DNA from: an uncultured Verrucomicrobiaceae bacterium
Lineage (GTDB): Bacteria > Verrucomicrobiota > Verrucomicrobiia > Verrucomicrobiales > Verrucomicrobiaceae
Length of the DNA: 62,136 nucleotides
Direction of reading: 5' to 3'
NCBI GenBank assembly: GCA_937872615.1
Contig: CALMTT010000592.1
Coordinates: 1-62,136 of the forward strand
The notes under the pieces were generated by a model. The model searched no databases. It was not told the DNA's origin and worked only from the letters and a program-made list of their open reading frames with translations. The number at the start of each line of letters is the position of its first letter. The first letter of the stretch is position 1. Positions 53,425-61,045 of the stretch are shown here, one piece after another. Both the position numbers and the translations under genes were made by a program.

Positions 53425-54972
53425 ATGCAGGTGCGCCTCGCCAAAGTCAGAATCAACAACTCGAAACACTATACTCGGCGTCATGTGTGTCTTACTGCGT
53501 CAGGTATCAGGGCGCAGTCACCAACTTATTGCCGGAGACCGCTCCTAGTTGCCATCTTTTCCTTGTTAGCAGGGTTCTCCGCCGTCGCTGCTAATGAAGA
53601 TCATCGGTTCTCTGCGCTCGAATCGGCCACTTACATTGGGCGTTTTGCATCCGATGAAGTCCTGCTCGAACTCGACCCGAGCGAAGAGACCGAAGTCAAA
53701 GGTCTGCTCAAAATGAATGGCACTCGGTATGTCGCCAAAGTCTTGGCGGAGACGGCGTCAGCGGAGGGGGCTTTCTCGGATGGCACAAACGGATGGCCCC
53801 TGAAACTGACTCCATCAGGCGATGGGCTCGATGTCAGTGCAGGCGCGTTCACTGGACACCTCAAGCGCTTGACGCCTAAGCCATTTGTCAGCAGATTCGT
53901 CTCAGGAACCGACAGTCCGCAGAAGATCGTCATTGAGTTCGATTCAGGGGGCACCACTCAGCGAGGCACCCTGAGTCTGGGTGACCAAGGGCTGCCATTC
54001 ACCGGGGTCGTCACTGACGACACCCTTCAGGGCACTTTTACCAACGACGGCGAAGAATACCCATTCTCTGTGACGCGAGGGAAAGACGTGAGAAGCATCG
54101 AGTTCAAGACAGGTGCGTTCACGACAACGCTAACGTGTGGCATCATCTACGTGGTCACACCCGATAGTCTCATCCGCCTCCGCGCTCAGATGGGTGTCGT
54201 AGATGCGGCGCGCAGCCGACCAAGTGCCCAAGACGACAGTTATACCGTGACCGGAATCGCTGACGACGATATGCTCAACATCAGGTCCGGACCCGGAAAG
54301 GATTATCCCATCGTCGCGCAACTCGCCAATGGAACGGGGCAGGTGCGTATCACCGGAGAAAGCGTGATGAACGGCGATGCCGACTGGGTGCCGATCCAGT
54401 TTGCCGGCGGCAAAGGTTGGGTGCGTCCGAAGTTTCTGGTGGCGAAACGAGCGGACGCGTCTTCCCATAAGGTGGTGGATTCATCGCCTGCAAAGGAACT
54501 CCCAACCAACCTGCTCAAAAATGGCGATTTCCAGCAAAGGATGGCTAGGTGGGGCACAGGCAAGTATGAACCACGCGATGAATTGGCATGGGGTGCTGCC
54601 CGCGCCAGCTACAAACTGGACCACGACACCGCACACAACGAGTCCCCTTCGTTCACGATTGAGAACCGATCCCCACGTTCTGAGCACGTCTATCGAACCA
54701 TGAGTCAAAGAATCACAGGCCTGAGACCGCACAGCACCTACCGGGTCGTCGTGTGGGCGAAAGCCAGGAATTTGGCGAACGATGCGGTCTTTATCACCAC
54801 AGACCTTGCATGGAATGACCGAATTCGCTTGGGCTCAGGCACCTATGATTGGACGCCTTTTACTCAGAACATCACGACCCAAAATGCATCGTTCATTGAC
54901 TTTCGAATTGTGATGGAAGACACGGGCACAATTTGGCTCGATGATCTCGGCCTTTATGAGCTTGGCAGGTGA
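53425..54972 (+). CDS. Secreted protein: two copies of an unnamed ~75-aa module, one SH3 domain, CBM-like C-terminus
   Basis: The start at 53425 gives a long basic N-region, then a signal helix (RPLLVAIFSLLAGFSAVAA). Residues ~70-148 and ~155-238 are two copies of the beta-rich module also found in the FGE-like protein at 48000-49211: YIGRFASDEVLLELDPS with GLLKMNGTRYV and FSDGTNGWPL; then a second copy with LSLGDQGLPFTGVV and GTFTNDGEEYPF. An SH3b domain spans ~273-339 (DDMLNIRSGPGKDYPIVAQ). The last ~150 residues (LLKNGDFQQRMARWGTGKY, TIWLDDLGLYE) look like a carbohydrate-binding jelly roll. The combination suggests a cell-wall or polysaccharide binder. Confidence 0.75.
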   Translation: MQVRLAKVRINNSKHYTRRHVCLTASGIRAQSPTYCRRPLLVAIFSLLAGFSAVAANEDHRFSALESATYIGRFASDEVLLELDPSEETEVKGLLKMNGTRYVAKVLAETASAEGAFSDGTNGWPLKLTPSGDGLDVSAGAFTGHLKRLTPKPFVSRFVSGTDSPQKIVIEFDSGGTTQRGTLSLGDQGLPFTGVVTDDTLQGTFTNDGEEYPFSVTRGKDVRSIEFKTGAFTTTLTCGIIYVVTPDSLIRLRAQMGVVDAARSRPSAQDDSYTVTGIADDDMLNIRSGPGKDYPIVAQLANGTGQVRITGESVMNGDADWVPIQFAGGKGWVRPKFLVAKRADASSHKVVDSSPAKELPTNLLKNGDFQQRMARWGTGKYEPRDELAWGAARASYKLDHDTAHNESPSFTIENRSPRSEHVYRTMSQRITGLRPHSTYRVVVWAKARNLANDAVFITTDLAWNDRIRLGSGTYDWTPFTQNITTQNASFIDFRIVMEDTGTIWLDDLGLYELGR

Positions 54973-55146
54973 GGAACACATGGAGGATTGGTCCAACAAA
55001 ACGGCACCTTGCAATACGACGTGGCAGGTGGCTTTCCAGATAAACAAGCACCGCCAATCACAGCAAGGTTGGAGTGCTGAAAGTCAATTCGCGCTTCGCG
55101 TAATCACTGTAACTGCGATGCAGGTTGATTAGTCTGAGCAACGGTC

Positions 55147-55914
55147 ATGAAAGCGTTTCCCAGCCATTTCGTTCGCTGCTTGCTCGCACTTTTGTTCGTT
55201 GCCGGATTCGCGGCTGCGGCTGATCCGGCTTTAACCGAATTGAAGGTTACGAGTATTTCGCCGGGGGACAGACTCAATGTCAGAACCGGGCCGGGAATGA
55301 ACTTCCCGATCTCGGCCAAACTGAAAAATGGCACTGGTGGTATCCACGTGACGGGAGATAAAGTGATGAACGGTGTAGACGACTGGGTGCCTGTAAGCTT
55401 TCAAGGGGGAAAGGGGTGGACGCGCCCGAAGTATCTCACACGGGCAGATTCCACCGCTGATACCGCAAGCACGGACACTGAGGAAGCTGACCCCTCGCCA
55501 GAAGGATGCTACTGGCTGGCCAATGCCGATGCGAAGCGCCGCGCTTCTTCCTCCCTGGAGATCTGCTTGAAGTCCCAGAACTTGCGCGAGAGCGACGATG
55601 AACTCATCAGCACGGGCGATTTCAGCATCACCATTCGTGATGGTGAAAAGGCATTGGAGACCTACCGCATGAGCCATCGAATGACGGATGGGTCCGGCTC
55701 TCATGTGGATTTTCTTTTCGCCGCCAGTGCCGACATCCTGCGCAAGATCGAGAATACAGATGCCTACGCGCGAGGAAATTCGGATCCACCCGCCGACGTC
55801 ATCTATTACATCCTCTTTGACCCGGAACTGAAAGGCGGCGCACCCTTGAAATCTGGCGACAAGGCCGGCTCTGTGACGATTCGGGGCCTTGAACGTGCGC
55901 TCTTCAAAAAATGA
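55147..55914 (+). CDS. Secreted SH3 domain protein (255 aa)
   Basis: A signal peptide (CLLALLFVAGFAAAADP) and one SH3b domain at ~31-98 (DRLNVRTGPGMNFPISAKL, DDWVPVSFQGGKGWTRPKYL) are followed by a ~140-residue C-terminal domain (GCYWLANADAKRRASSSLEI, DFSITIRDGEKALETY) without a recognised family. It belongs to the same local SH3 family as the genes at 50078, 53425 and 55960. Intergenic gaps of 174 nt before and 45 nt after allow either separate or joint transcription. Confidence 0.75.
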   Translation: MKAFPSHFVRCLLALLFVAGFAAAADPALTELKVTSISPGDRLNVRTGPGMNFPISAKLKNGTGGIHVTGDKVMNGVDDWVPVSFQGGKGWTRPKYLTRADSTADTASTDTEEADPSPEGCYWLANADAKRRASSSLEICLKSQNLRESDDELISTGDFSITIRDGEKALETYRMSHRMTDGSGSHVDFLFAASADILRKIENTDAYARGNSDPPADVIYYILFDPELKGGAPLKSGDKAGSVTIRGLERALFKK

Positions 55915-55959
55915 CGTGGATGGAACCCCCAGGGTTCCATCACAGCAAAACCTTGAAAT

Positions 55960-56721
55960 ATGAAAACATTATCTATTCGCCTGGCACAGTTGGTTTTCAT
56001 TCTTGTCATGTTTGACGGGCTCGAGACAGCGGCTGAGGGGGATGGCTTGGTTTGGAGAGTTGACGGTGTTCAGTCAGGTGACATGCTCAACATCCGGTCC
56101 GGGCCAGGAGTCACTTTCACCATCGTCGCCAAGCTTGAAAACGGCGTCGGCGATATTCGCATGACCGGAGAGAAAGTAATGAACGGCAAGGATGACTGGG
56201 TTCCGGTGAGCTTTCCAGGAGGCAAAGGCTGGACGCGTCCAAGGTATCTCAAGTGTCAGTCATCGGCGGACTCAAAGCCGCCGGACATCCTTTTGGTCCA
56301 AGCCTTTTCTGCCGACGCGCAATATGCCTGCAAGTCCAGGCTGGGATTTGAAGCTGTCGGAATTGACGATCCTTCGGAAGAGGCAACCATGAAGACCGTC
56401 ATCACTAGGAATGGCAGGCTACTCGCCACCGTTGAGGACTCTCGCCCAGTGTCGTTCAGCCCAGATGGCCGTATCCTGCTCCTCGCGGAAGCTGCTCCCG
56501 ACGATGATTGCCGTCACTTTTTGCTGAACATCGCTGCTGGGGAGTACCAAAAGGACTGGGAGAAATGGCGTAAGTGGAAGATCGGTTCCCGCTACCATAA
56601 TAAAGCCAGATGGTCAGCAGACAGCAAGGCCGTCACTTTGATGGCTGATGAAGACGTCGGGATTTCGATGCAGACTTATAACGTGGCAAAATATTGCCTA
56701 CCTGCTGAGCCCGACCGTTGA
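55960..56721 (+). CDS. Secreted SH3 domain protein (253 aa)
   Basis: A signal peptide (LAQLVFILVMFDGLETAA) precedes an SH3b domain at ~31-97 (DMLNIRSGPGVTFTIVAKL, DDWVPVSFPGGKGWTRPRYL). The C-terminal half has propeller-like strands (VSFSPDGRILLLAEAAPDDD, RWSADSKAVTLMADED), similar in style to the middle of the 50078 protein. It is the last SH3 copy in the array and most like the 55147 copy within the module. Confidence 0.75.
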   Translation: MKTLSIRLAQLVFILVMFDGLETAAEGDGLVWRVDGVQSGDMLNIRSGPGVTFTIVAKLENGVGDIRMTGEKVMNGKDDWVPVSFPGGKGWTRPRYLKCQSSADSKPPDILLVQAFSADAQYACKSRLGFEAVGIDDPSEEATMKTVITRNGRLLATVEDSRPVSFSPDGRILLLAEAAPDDDCRHFLLNIAAGEYQKDWEKWRKWKIGSRYHNKARWSADSKAVTLMADEDVGISMQTYNVAKYCLPAEPDR

Positions 56722-56762
56722 TGCGGAAGAAGGCAATCTATCTTTAACAAAAGACATATCCT

Positions 56763-57356
56763 ATGATCGCGAAATTCATTCTAAATGCAAAGTTGTGGTT
56801 AGGTTGCGCTGCCTTTTTCGCCATATCGATGGCTACATCCTGTTCAACCGCGCCAGGCGGGTCGTCCTCTGCTGCGAAGCTATTCCTCAACACCACGACG
56901 AGCGGACGAAAATTCTATGACATCCAACCGCTGAGGTCCGGAGAGAGTGTAGTTTGGAAAGGAGGTGTCGATGACCAAGGATTCTGCAATGGGGAAGGCA
57001 CCGAGTACCATTTTACTTTCACAGGCGATTCCTCTGAGAACTATAATTGGGATCATAACTGGTCGCATGACAACGGTGTTACCTATCACCATATTTGGAA
57101 AGGAAGCTACGAACATGGTAGGGCCCAGGGTCGCTCAGTTGCCATCGATATGGACAGTGCAACAAAAAGAGAGATTACCTATCAACAGGGGCGGATTGTA
57201 TCAATGGCCGATCCGGCACCAGTCAACACATCCGTTGTCGATCCTGCGATGGCCATGTATTATGGCGAAATATCCACCATGGCCGAGCGTGAAGTCGAGC
57301 GCCGCAGCTATGACACCATAGGGTCCCTTGATCCTTTCGATGGTTTATTTGACTGA
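56763..57356 (+). CDS. Putative lipoprotein with MORN-like segments
   Basis: The N-terminus is hydrophobic with SMATSCSTAPGG, a weak lipobox ending in Cys, so a lipid anchor is likely. The body has GGVDDQGFCNGEGTEYHF and WKGSYEHGRAQGRSVAI, a Gly/Tyr pattern close to MORN repeats, which often bind lipids or other proteins. The length is 197 aa. It follows the SH3 array by 41 nt and could belong to the same unit. AT-rich composition suggests transfer. Confidence 0.55.
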   Translation: MIAKFILNAKLWLGCAAFFAISMATSCSTAPGGSSSAAKLFLNTTTSGRKFYDIQPLRSGESVVWKGGVDDQGFCNGEGTEYHFTFTGDSSENYNWDHNWSHDNGVTYHHIWKGSYEHGRAQGRSVAIDMDSATKREITYQQGRIVSMADPAPVNTSVVDPAMAMYYGEISTMAEREVERRSYDTIGSLDPFDGLFD

Positions 57357-57435
57357 TCATTGCGCGAGGTTGATACTTGATTGCACAGCAATCGCCATCT
57401 GGATACACACGTCCCGATTCCCTCCCTTTCTCCAG

Positions 57436-58095
57436 ATGAATGCCACTGTTCCCAGAATTTCCAGGAGATGCCTAGTCTATCAGCATTCATCCATACAAAT
57501 CGTCCGTTTCTCTGCGGTCAGCTTGTTCTGCCTTGTCACACTATTTCCTGACGTGATGGCCACCCCACCCGGTCTGCAAAAGACTCCATGGCAGCACATT
57601 GAGGATGACATGGAAGTCGAGCCGAAGGTTCCAGGAGTGGTTAAATTCACGGACAACGCGTGCGTGGTGACCATGCCAAGCGGCCAGAAATACACAACCA
57701 CCGACAAAGTCGGGGAAGCCACGCTTATCCTCCCGAACGGGCAGCGGTTTACTGCTGAAGTGGATCATGCAGGCTTTGGTGCCGTTTTTGTGAATGACGA
57801 TGAAACCCTCATCGGTGCCGTGTTGGTGCCCTTTACTCAATCAGGGGAGGTCCATATCTATGCTGCCAAGGCCAATGGGATATTTCGGGAAATCAGTGAT
57901 GCCAACGAGAAGATTTATGATCTCCTTGAAGAAGCGAAAGCACCATTCAAAGCGGATGCTTTGAGATTGATAGAAGTGAAAGGTCGCCGCTTCACCCTGT
58001 TCAGTCTTACATATGATCGGACCAGCATTGGAACTTCGGGTTGGCTCTTCGACATTGAGGTGGGTCGCGATGGCACACTCACCCTGCCCAAGTGA
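57436..58095 (+). CDS. Hypothetical exported protein
   Basis: The preferred start at 57436 gives 219 aa with a hydrophobic segment (FSAVSLFCLVTLFPDVMA) after a basic stretch, resembling a signal peptide or anchor. The frame is open farther upstream, overlapping the previous gene. The body is beta-rich (CVVTMPSGQKYTTTDKVGEA, LILPNGQRFTAEVDHAGFGA) with LFDIEVGRDGTLTLP at the end. No family recognised. Confidence 0.5.
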   Translation: MNATVPRISRRCLVYQHSSIQIVRFSAVSLFCLVTLFPDVMATPPGLQKTPWQHIEDDMEVEPKVPGVVKFTDNACVVTMPSGQKYTTTDKVGEATLILPNGQRFTAEVDHAGFGAVFVNDDETLIGAVLVPFTQSGEVHIYAAKANGIFREISDANEKIYDLLEEAKAPFKADALRLIEVKGRRFTLFSLTYDRTSIGTSGWLFDIEVGRDGTLTLPK

Positions 58096-58180
58096 GCCTT
58101 CACTCCGTTTTTGCCACCATCCCGCCTCGGACGCTCCAACTTCCAAGGTAAACCCATTTCCTCCAGAGCACCTCAGTGCT

Positions 58181-58900
58181 TTATTTCGGCGGTTGTTCCA
58201 GGAATGGGAATGGTGGCGGTTGCTCATGACCGATGGATGGTGGGTATTCTGGTGCTCGTCCCAACGGGATGGCGAACGAGCGGCAGGCAGGAATCCCCAG
58301 CACGATCCGCTCGGGAATCTGTGGGAGCATCATCGTCAGAAACTTGAACTTGCCGCCTCCAACCGGCTGATAAGCCACCTCCACCGGTCCCGAGTTCGAG
58401 GGAACAAAAAAGATGGGGCCGCCGCGCCGCATGTCGGAGAGGCAGGCCACTTCGAGAGAAAAACGACCGGGGTTGTCCAGAAACTCGCCCACATGCTTAG
58501 ATAGTTTCGCATTCCTTCGGTAATAGACCATAAAACACATGCCGATAAAGCCCGCCAGGGCGGCGAAGGGTAGCATCGCCGCCAATTCGCCTGGGTCAGC
58601 GGATGGGACGAAAAAAACAGATGCCGCTTTCACGAAACCGGAAACCAACGGCCAAAGCAGCAGAAACACGAGCGGTGGAACCAGACAGCCCCAGAAAATG
58701 GGGAAAATCACCCGGCCGCGGCAGTTCTCCAAGATCTTACGGTGCTTTTCGGTCACGGGATTGGTATTAGGCTCGGCGAATAGAACAGGTGGAAACCTCT
58801 CAGGCCTGCTGAGCGCCAAAGCTCGGGCAATCCCAAAAACAACAAGCCCCGCGAATCCCAAGGAAACAATGGATAAAAAATATTGGTTGGTGTCGATCAT
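58181..58900 (-). CDS. Hypothetical membrane protein
   Basis: From the ATG at 58900 the protein is 239 aa with three hydrophobic segments: FLSIVSLGFAGLVVFGIARA, IFWGCLVPPLVFLLLWPLVS and LAAMLPFAALAGFIGMCFMV. The C-terminal ~100 residues are soluble and end Pro-rich. The frame continues upstream to 59098 with a charged helical stretch (VIFEAEIAKALKEKAEHQES) that might be a real N-terminus or another decayed gene. No family recognised. Confidence 0.55.
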   Translation of the reverse strand: MIDTNQYFLSIVSLGFAGLVVFGIARALALSRPERFPPVLFAEPNTNPVTEKHRKILENCRGRVIFPIFWGCLVPPLVFLLLWPLVSGFVKAASVFFVPSADPGELAAMLPFAALAGFIGMCFMVYYRRNAKLSKHVGEFLDNPGRFSLEVACLSDMRRGGPIFFVPSNSGPVEVAYQPVGGGKFKFLTMMLPQIPERIVLGIPACRSFAIPLGRAPEYPPSIGHEQPPPFPFLEQPPK

Positions 58901-59265
58901 GGTTATTCTGGGGATTACGTGAGCGTGGATTGTTCGAGGTCGCTGATCGAGTGGATGGTGAGAAACAGCCAATCTATCAAACAGGGTATAACTGGCATCA
59001 TTGCCAAGCAAACTCCGCCAATTTTGCGATTCCTGGTGCTCAGCCTTCTCCTTCAGTGCCTTCGCAATCTCGGCCTCAAAGATCACGTCCCTGACCACCC
59101 ACCACCCGTTTCATCGTTTTTGAACATGGCGGTCTTCTCGAACCACACAACCTTGGTTCTCCACAGAGATTGAGGATGCAGCGATCCTGTTGCGGCTGGA
59201 TACCGCTTATCCGCAAGATTTACGCGACAGCTAAAAGCGCGACAAATGAACCGCCCGCAGGCGGC
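58901..59265. other. Interval without a clear gene
   Basis: Apart from the possible upstream extension of the membrane protein (to 59098), no frame here has family motifs or a convincing ribosome binding site. No hairpin with a T-run is seen. Confidence 0.4.
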
Positions 59266-59838
59266 TCACTTGCCCCAGCACACAAGCCCGAAGCCCCGTT
59301 GAGCCCACTTGGAACGGGTGAACGTGGGCCATGGGATCTCCTTCTGCCCGGTGAGGTGATTGATCAACGGCAGGCCCTCCCCGGTGATGAACACGCGGTT
59401 CGGATGGCGTGCGTATCCATAAATCACCACCCAGTGATCCTCATCAGAACGCGGTGTTTTGGTGAGAGTGATGATCGGGTAGCCCTGGTCGATGGTGGAG
59501 GCGATCTTGTCGAAGTCGAGGTTGTGGCGCTGGCTGACACCGATGCCGTTGGTGCGCAGACAGCGGATGAGGGGCTTGGTATCGAGTCCGTGCTCGTAAT
59601 CAGGATTGCACTGCTCGAAAAACTTCTTCAATGAAGCACTCGGACGGAAGGTGTGGAGGACCATGGCACCAGCCACAAAGCCGCAGGTGTAGGATTCGAG
59701 CTGGCGGTAACCAGGCAGGTCGAGCGTGCATACATCTTCTCCTCCTGGATGCATGAGCGGATCAGGGAAGAGCCGCATGCCGGTCGCGCTGGCGAAGACG
59801 TCCAGCGCTTTCTTGGCGGATTCGGTGAAGTTGAACAT
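59266..59838 (-). CDS. C39-like (papain-fold) cysteine peptidase
   Basis: The 190-aa protein has a papain-like arrangement: Cys52 in SYTCGFVAGAMVLHTF, His135 in DEDHWVVIYGYAR, and a following Asn/Asp-containing strand (PNRVFITGEGLPLI). Bacterial C39 peptidases usually trim leader peptides and sit in ABC exporters; here the domain stands alone without a transporter or signal peptide. It is the last gene of the minus-strand cluster with DUF932 and the clamp-like gene, about 107 nt from the DUF932 stop. Confidence 0.7.
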   Translation of the reverse strand: MFNFTESAKKALDVFASATGMRLFPDPLMHPGGEDVCTLDLPGYRQLESYTCGFVAGAMVLHTFRPSASLKKFFEQCNPDYEHGLDTKPLIRCLRTNGIGVSQRHNLDFDKIASTIDQGYPIITLTKTPRSDEDHWVVIYGYARHPNRVFITGEGLPLINHLTGQKEIPWPTFTRSKWAQRGFGLVCWGK

Positions 59839-59944
59839 GATGATCTTTACCCTCTAAAGTTGAGTGAGTGAGTATTTGAAAGGATAAAATGAACCCACAA
59901 CAGCACCAGCAGACTCGCGCCTGCCGGTGCTGATGCGGACGGCA

Positions 59945-60724
59945 TCAGGCGGAGAGCCCGACGTAGGTGTCCATCAGGCCGTGCAGCGCCTGTGTTCGTT
60001 TCGGCAGTTCGGCCAGATTACCCTCCTTGAGCGATTCCGTGAACGCGTTGAACAGGCTCCAGACACTCCGGCCCTCGAAGGCCGTATGCCTGGGTTCACG
60101 CCATTCATGGAGGATGGAGGGAATAAGCCGGTTGCTGCACACGCCAACATCGGTCGCACGGATGATGAGATCATGGGCGTTGGTGTCCGTGATCTCGGCA
60201 TCCTTGTAGGCGGCGATGCGTTTGTCCTGATGATGCCACTTTGCCAGCAGCAGGCCGATGGAACGGCTGACGAGCTGGGGCAGGTCGCGCAGGATGTAGC
60301 GGGTGTGCTTGCGGGCGAACTGGATCTCGCCTGAGAACGACAAATTATCACACACGAAGACCTGAGCGCCGGCGACAATGCCAGCCGGGAAGGTCTTGTC
60401 GTGAGAGTTCCGAATGCCGAGAACCCAGGCGTAATCCGTGCTCGTCCGCGTGGCATGCACTTCCATCAACCCGAAGTAGCGATGGCCCTCATGCGACAAT
60501 GAATGTGCCTGAGAACCGATGCGCAGGTTGGTGGTTTGAAGCGCCTGCTGGACGGTATGGATGAGCTGATGATGCGGAATGGGGCACCAGGTATCCGTGG
60601 GATCGGGAGTGGGAATGCGCCGGACTTCGGGCAGGTCCACTTGGGAAGCTCCACAGTGGAGCACGAGGTTGGGCTTCCGCCGCGTGCTGGCGGCAGGAGC
60701 GGGATGATCAAGGTCTGCTATCAT
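59945..60724 (-). CDS. DUF932 domain protein
   Basis: The 259-aa protein matches DUF932, common in phages, plasmids and integrative elements: HLIHTVQQALQ-like N-terminal helix (QLIHTVQQALQTTNLRIGSQ), SHEGHRYFGLMEVHATRTST, VLGIRNSHDKTFPAGIVAGA, QVFVCDNLSFSGEIQFARKH, and the C-terminal HTAFEGRSVWSLFNAFTESL. Function is unknown for the family, though links to DNA processing and anti-restriction or replication have been suggested in some elements. It lies 30 nt before the 66-aa gene on the same strand. Confidence 0.85.
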   Translation of the reverse strand: MIADLDHPAPAASTRRKPNLVLHCGASQVDLPEVRRIPTPDPTDTWCPIPHHQLIHTVQQALQTTNLRIGSQAHSLSHEGHRYFGLMEVHATRTSTDYAWVLGIRNSHDKTFPAGIVAGAQVFVCDNLSFSGEIQFARKHTRYILRDLPQLVSRSIGLLLAKWHHQDKRIAAYKDAEITDTNAHDLIIRATDVGVCSNRLIPSILHEWREPRHTAFEGRSVWSLFNAFTESLKEGNLAELPKRTQALHGLMDTYVGLSA

Positions 60725-60754
60725 GATGAAGAGGTGAGTTGGAGGTTGTGAGCA

Positions 60755-60955
60755 TCACAGCCGCGAGACCATGTGCTCGATGCGTTCGATGACAGGAGCG
60801 GCGAGCTTCTTGGCGTTGAGAGGACCACTGGTGAACCAGGAGCGGTCTCCGTGAAGATCCATCCACTCGACCTTGATGGTGCCGCGCGGTGTGATGATCG
60901 TGGCGCGTTTGAGCTGCTCGTTTCTGTCGAAGACAAGGGATGAGATGCGGGACAT
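60755..60955 (-). CDS. Small conserved-looking protein (66 aa)
   Basis: The protein reads as one compact beta-rich domain (SSLVFDRNEQLKRATIITP, GTIKVEWMDLHGDRSWFTSG) ending in a helix. It is placed between the clamp-like and DUF932 genes with short gaps, so it is probably co-transcribed with them. No function recognised. Confidence 0.6.
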   Translation of the reverse strand: MSRISSLVFDRNEQLKRATIITPRGTIKVEWMDLHGDRSWFTSGPLNAKKLAAPVIERIEHMVSRL

Positions 60956-61045
60956 GATGATGTGGGTGTCCTAAAACAAGGCGGGCCTGGGCATCGCGAG
61001 GATGCGCCAGGCCCGTGCCTTGAGTGTGGGTGACGACAGGTGCGG

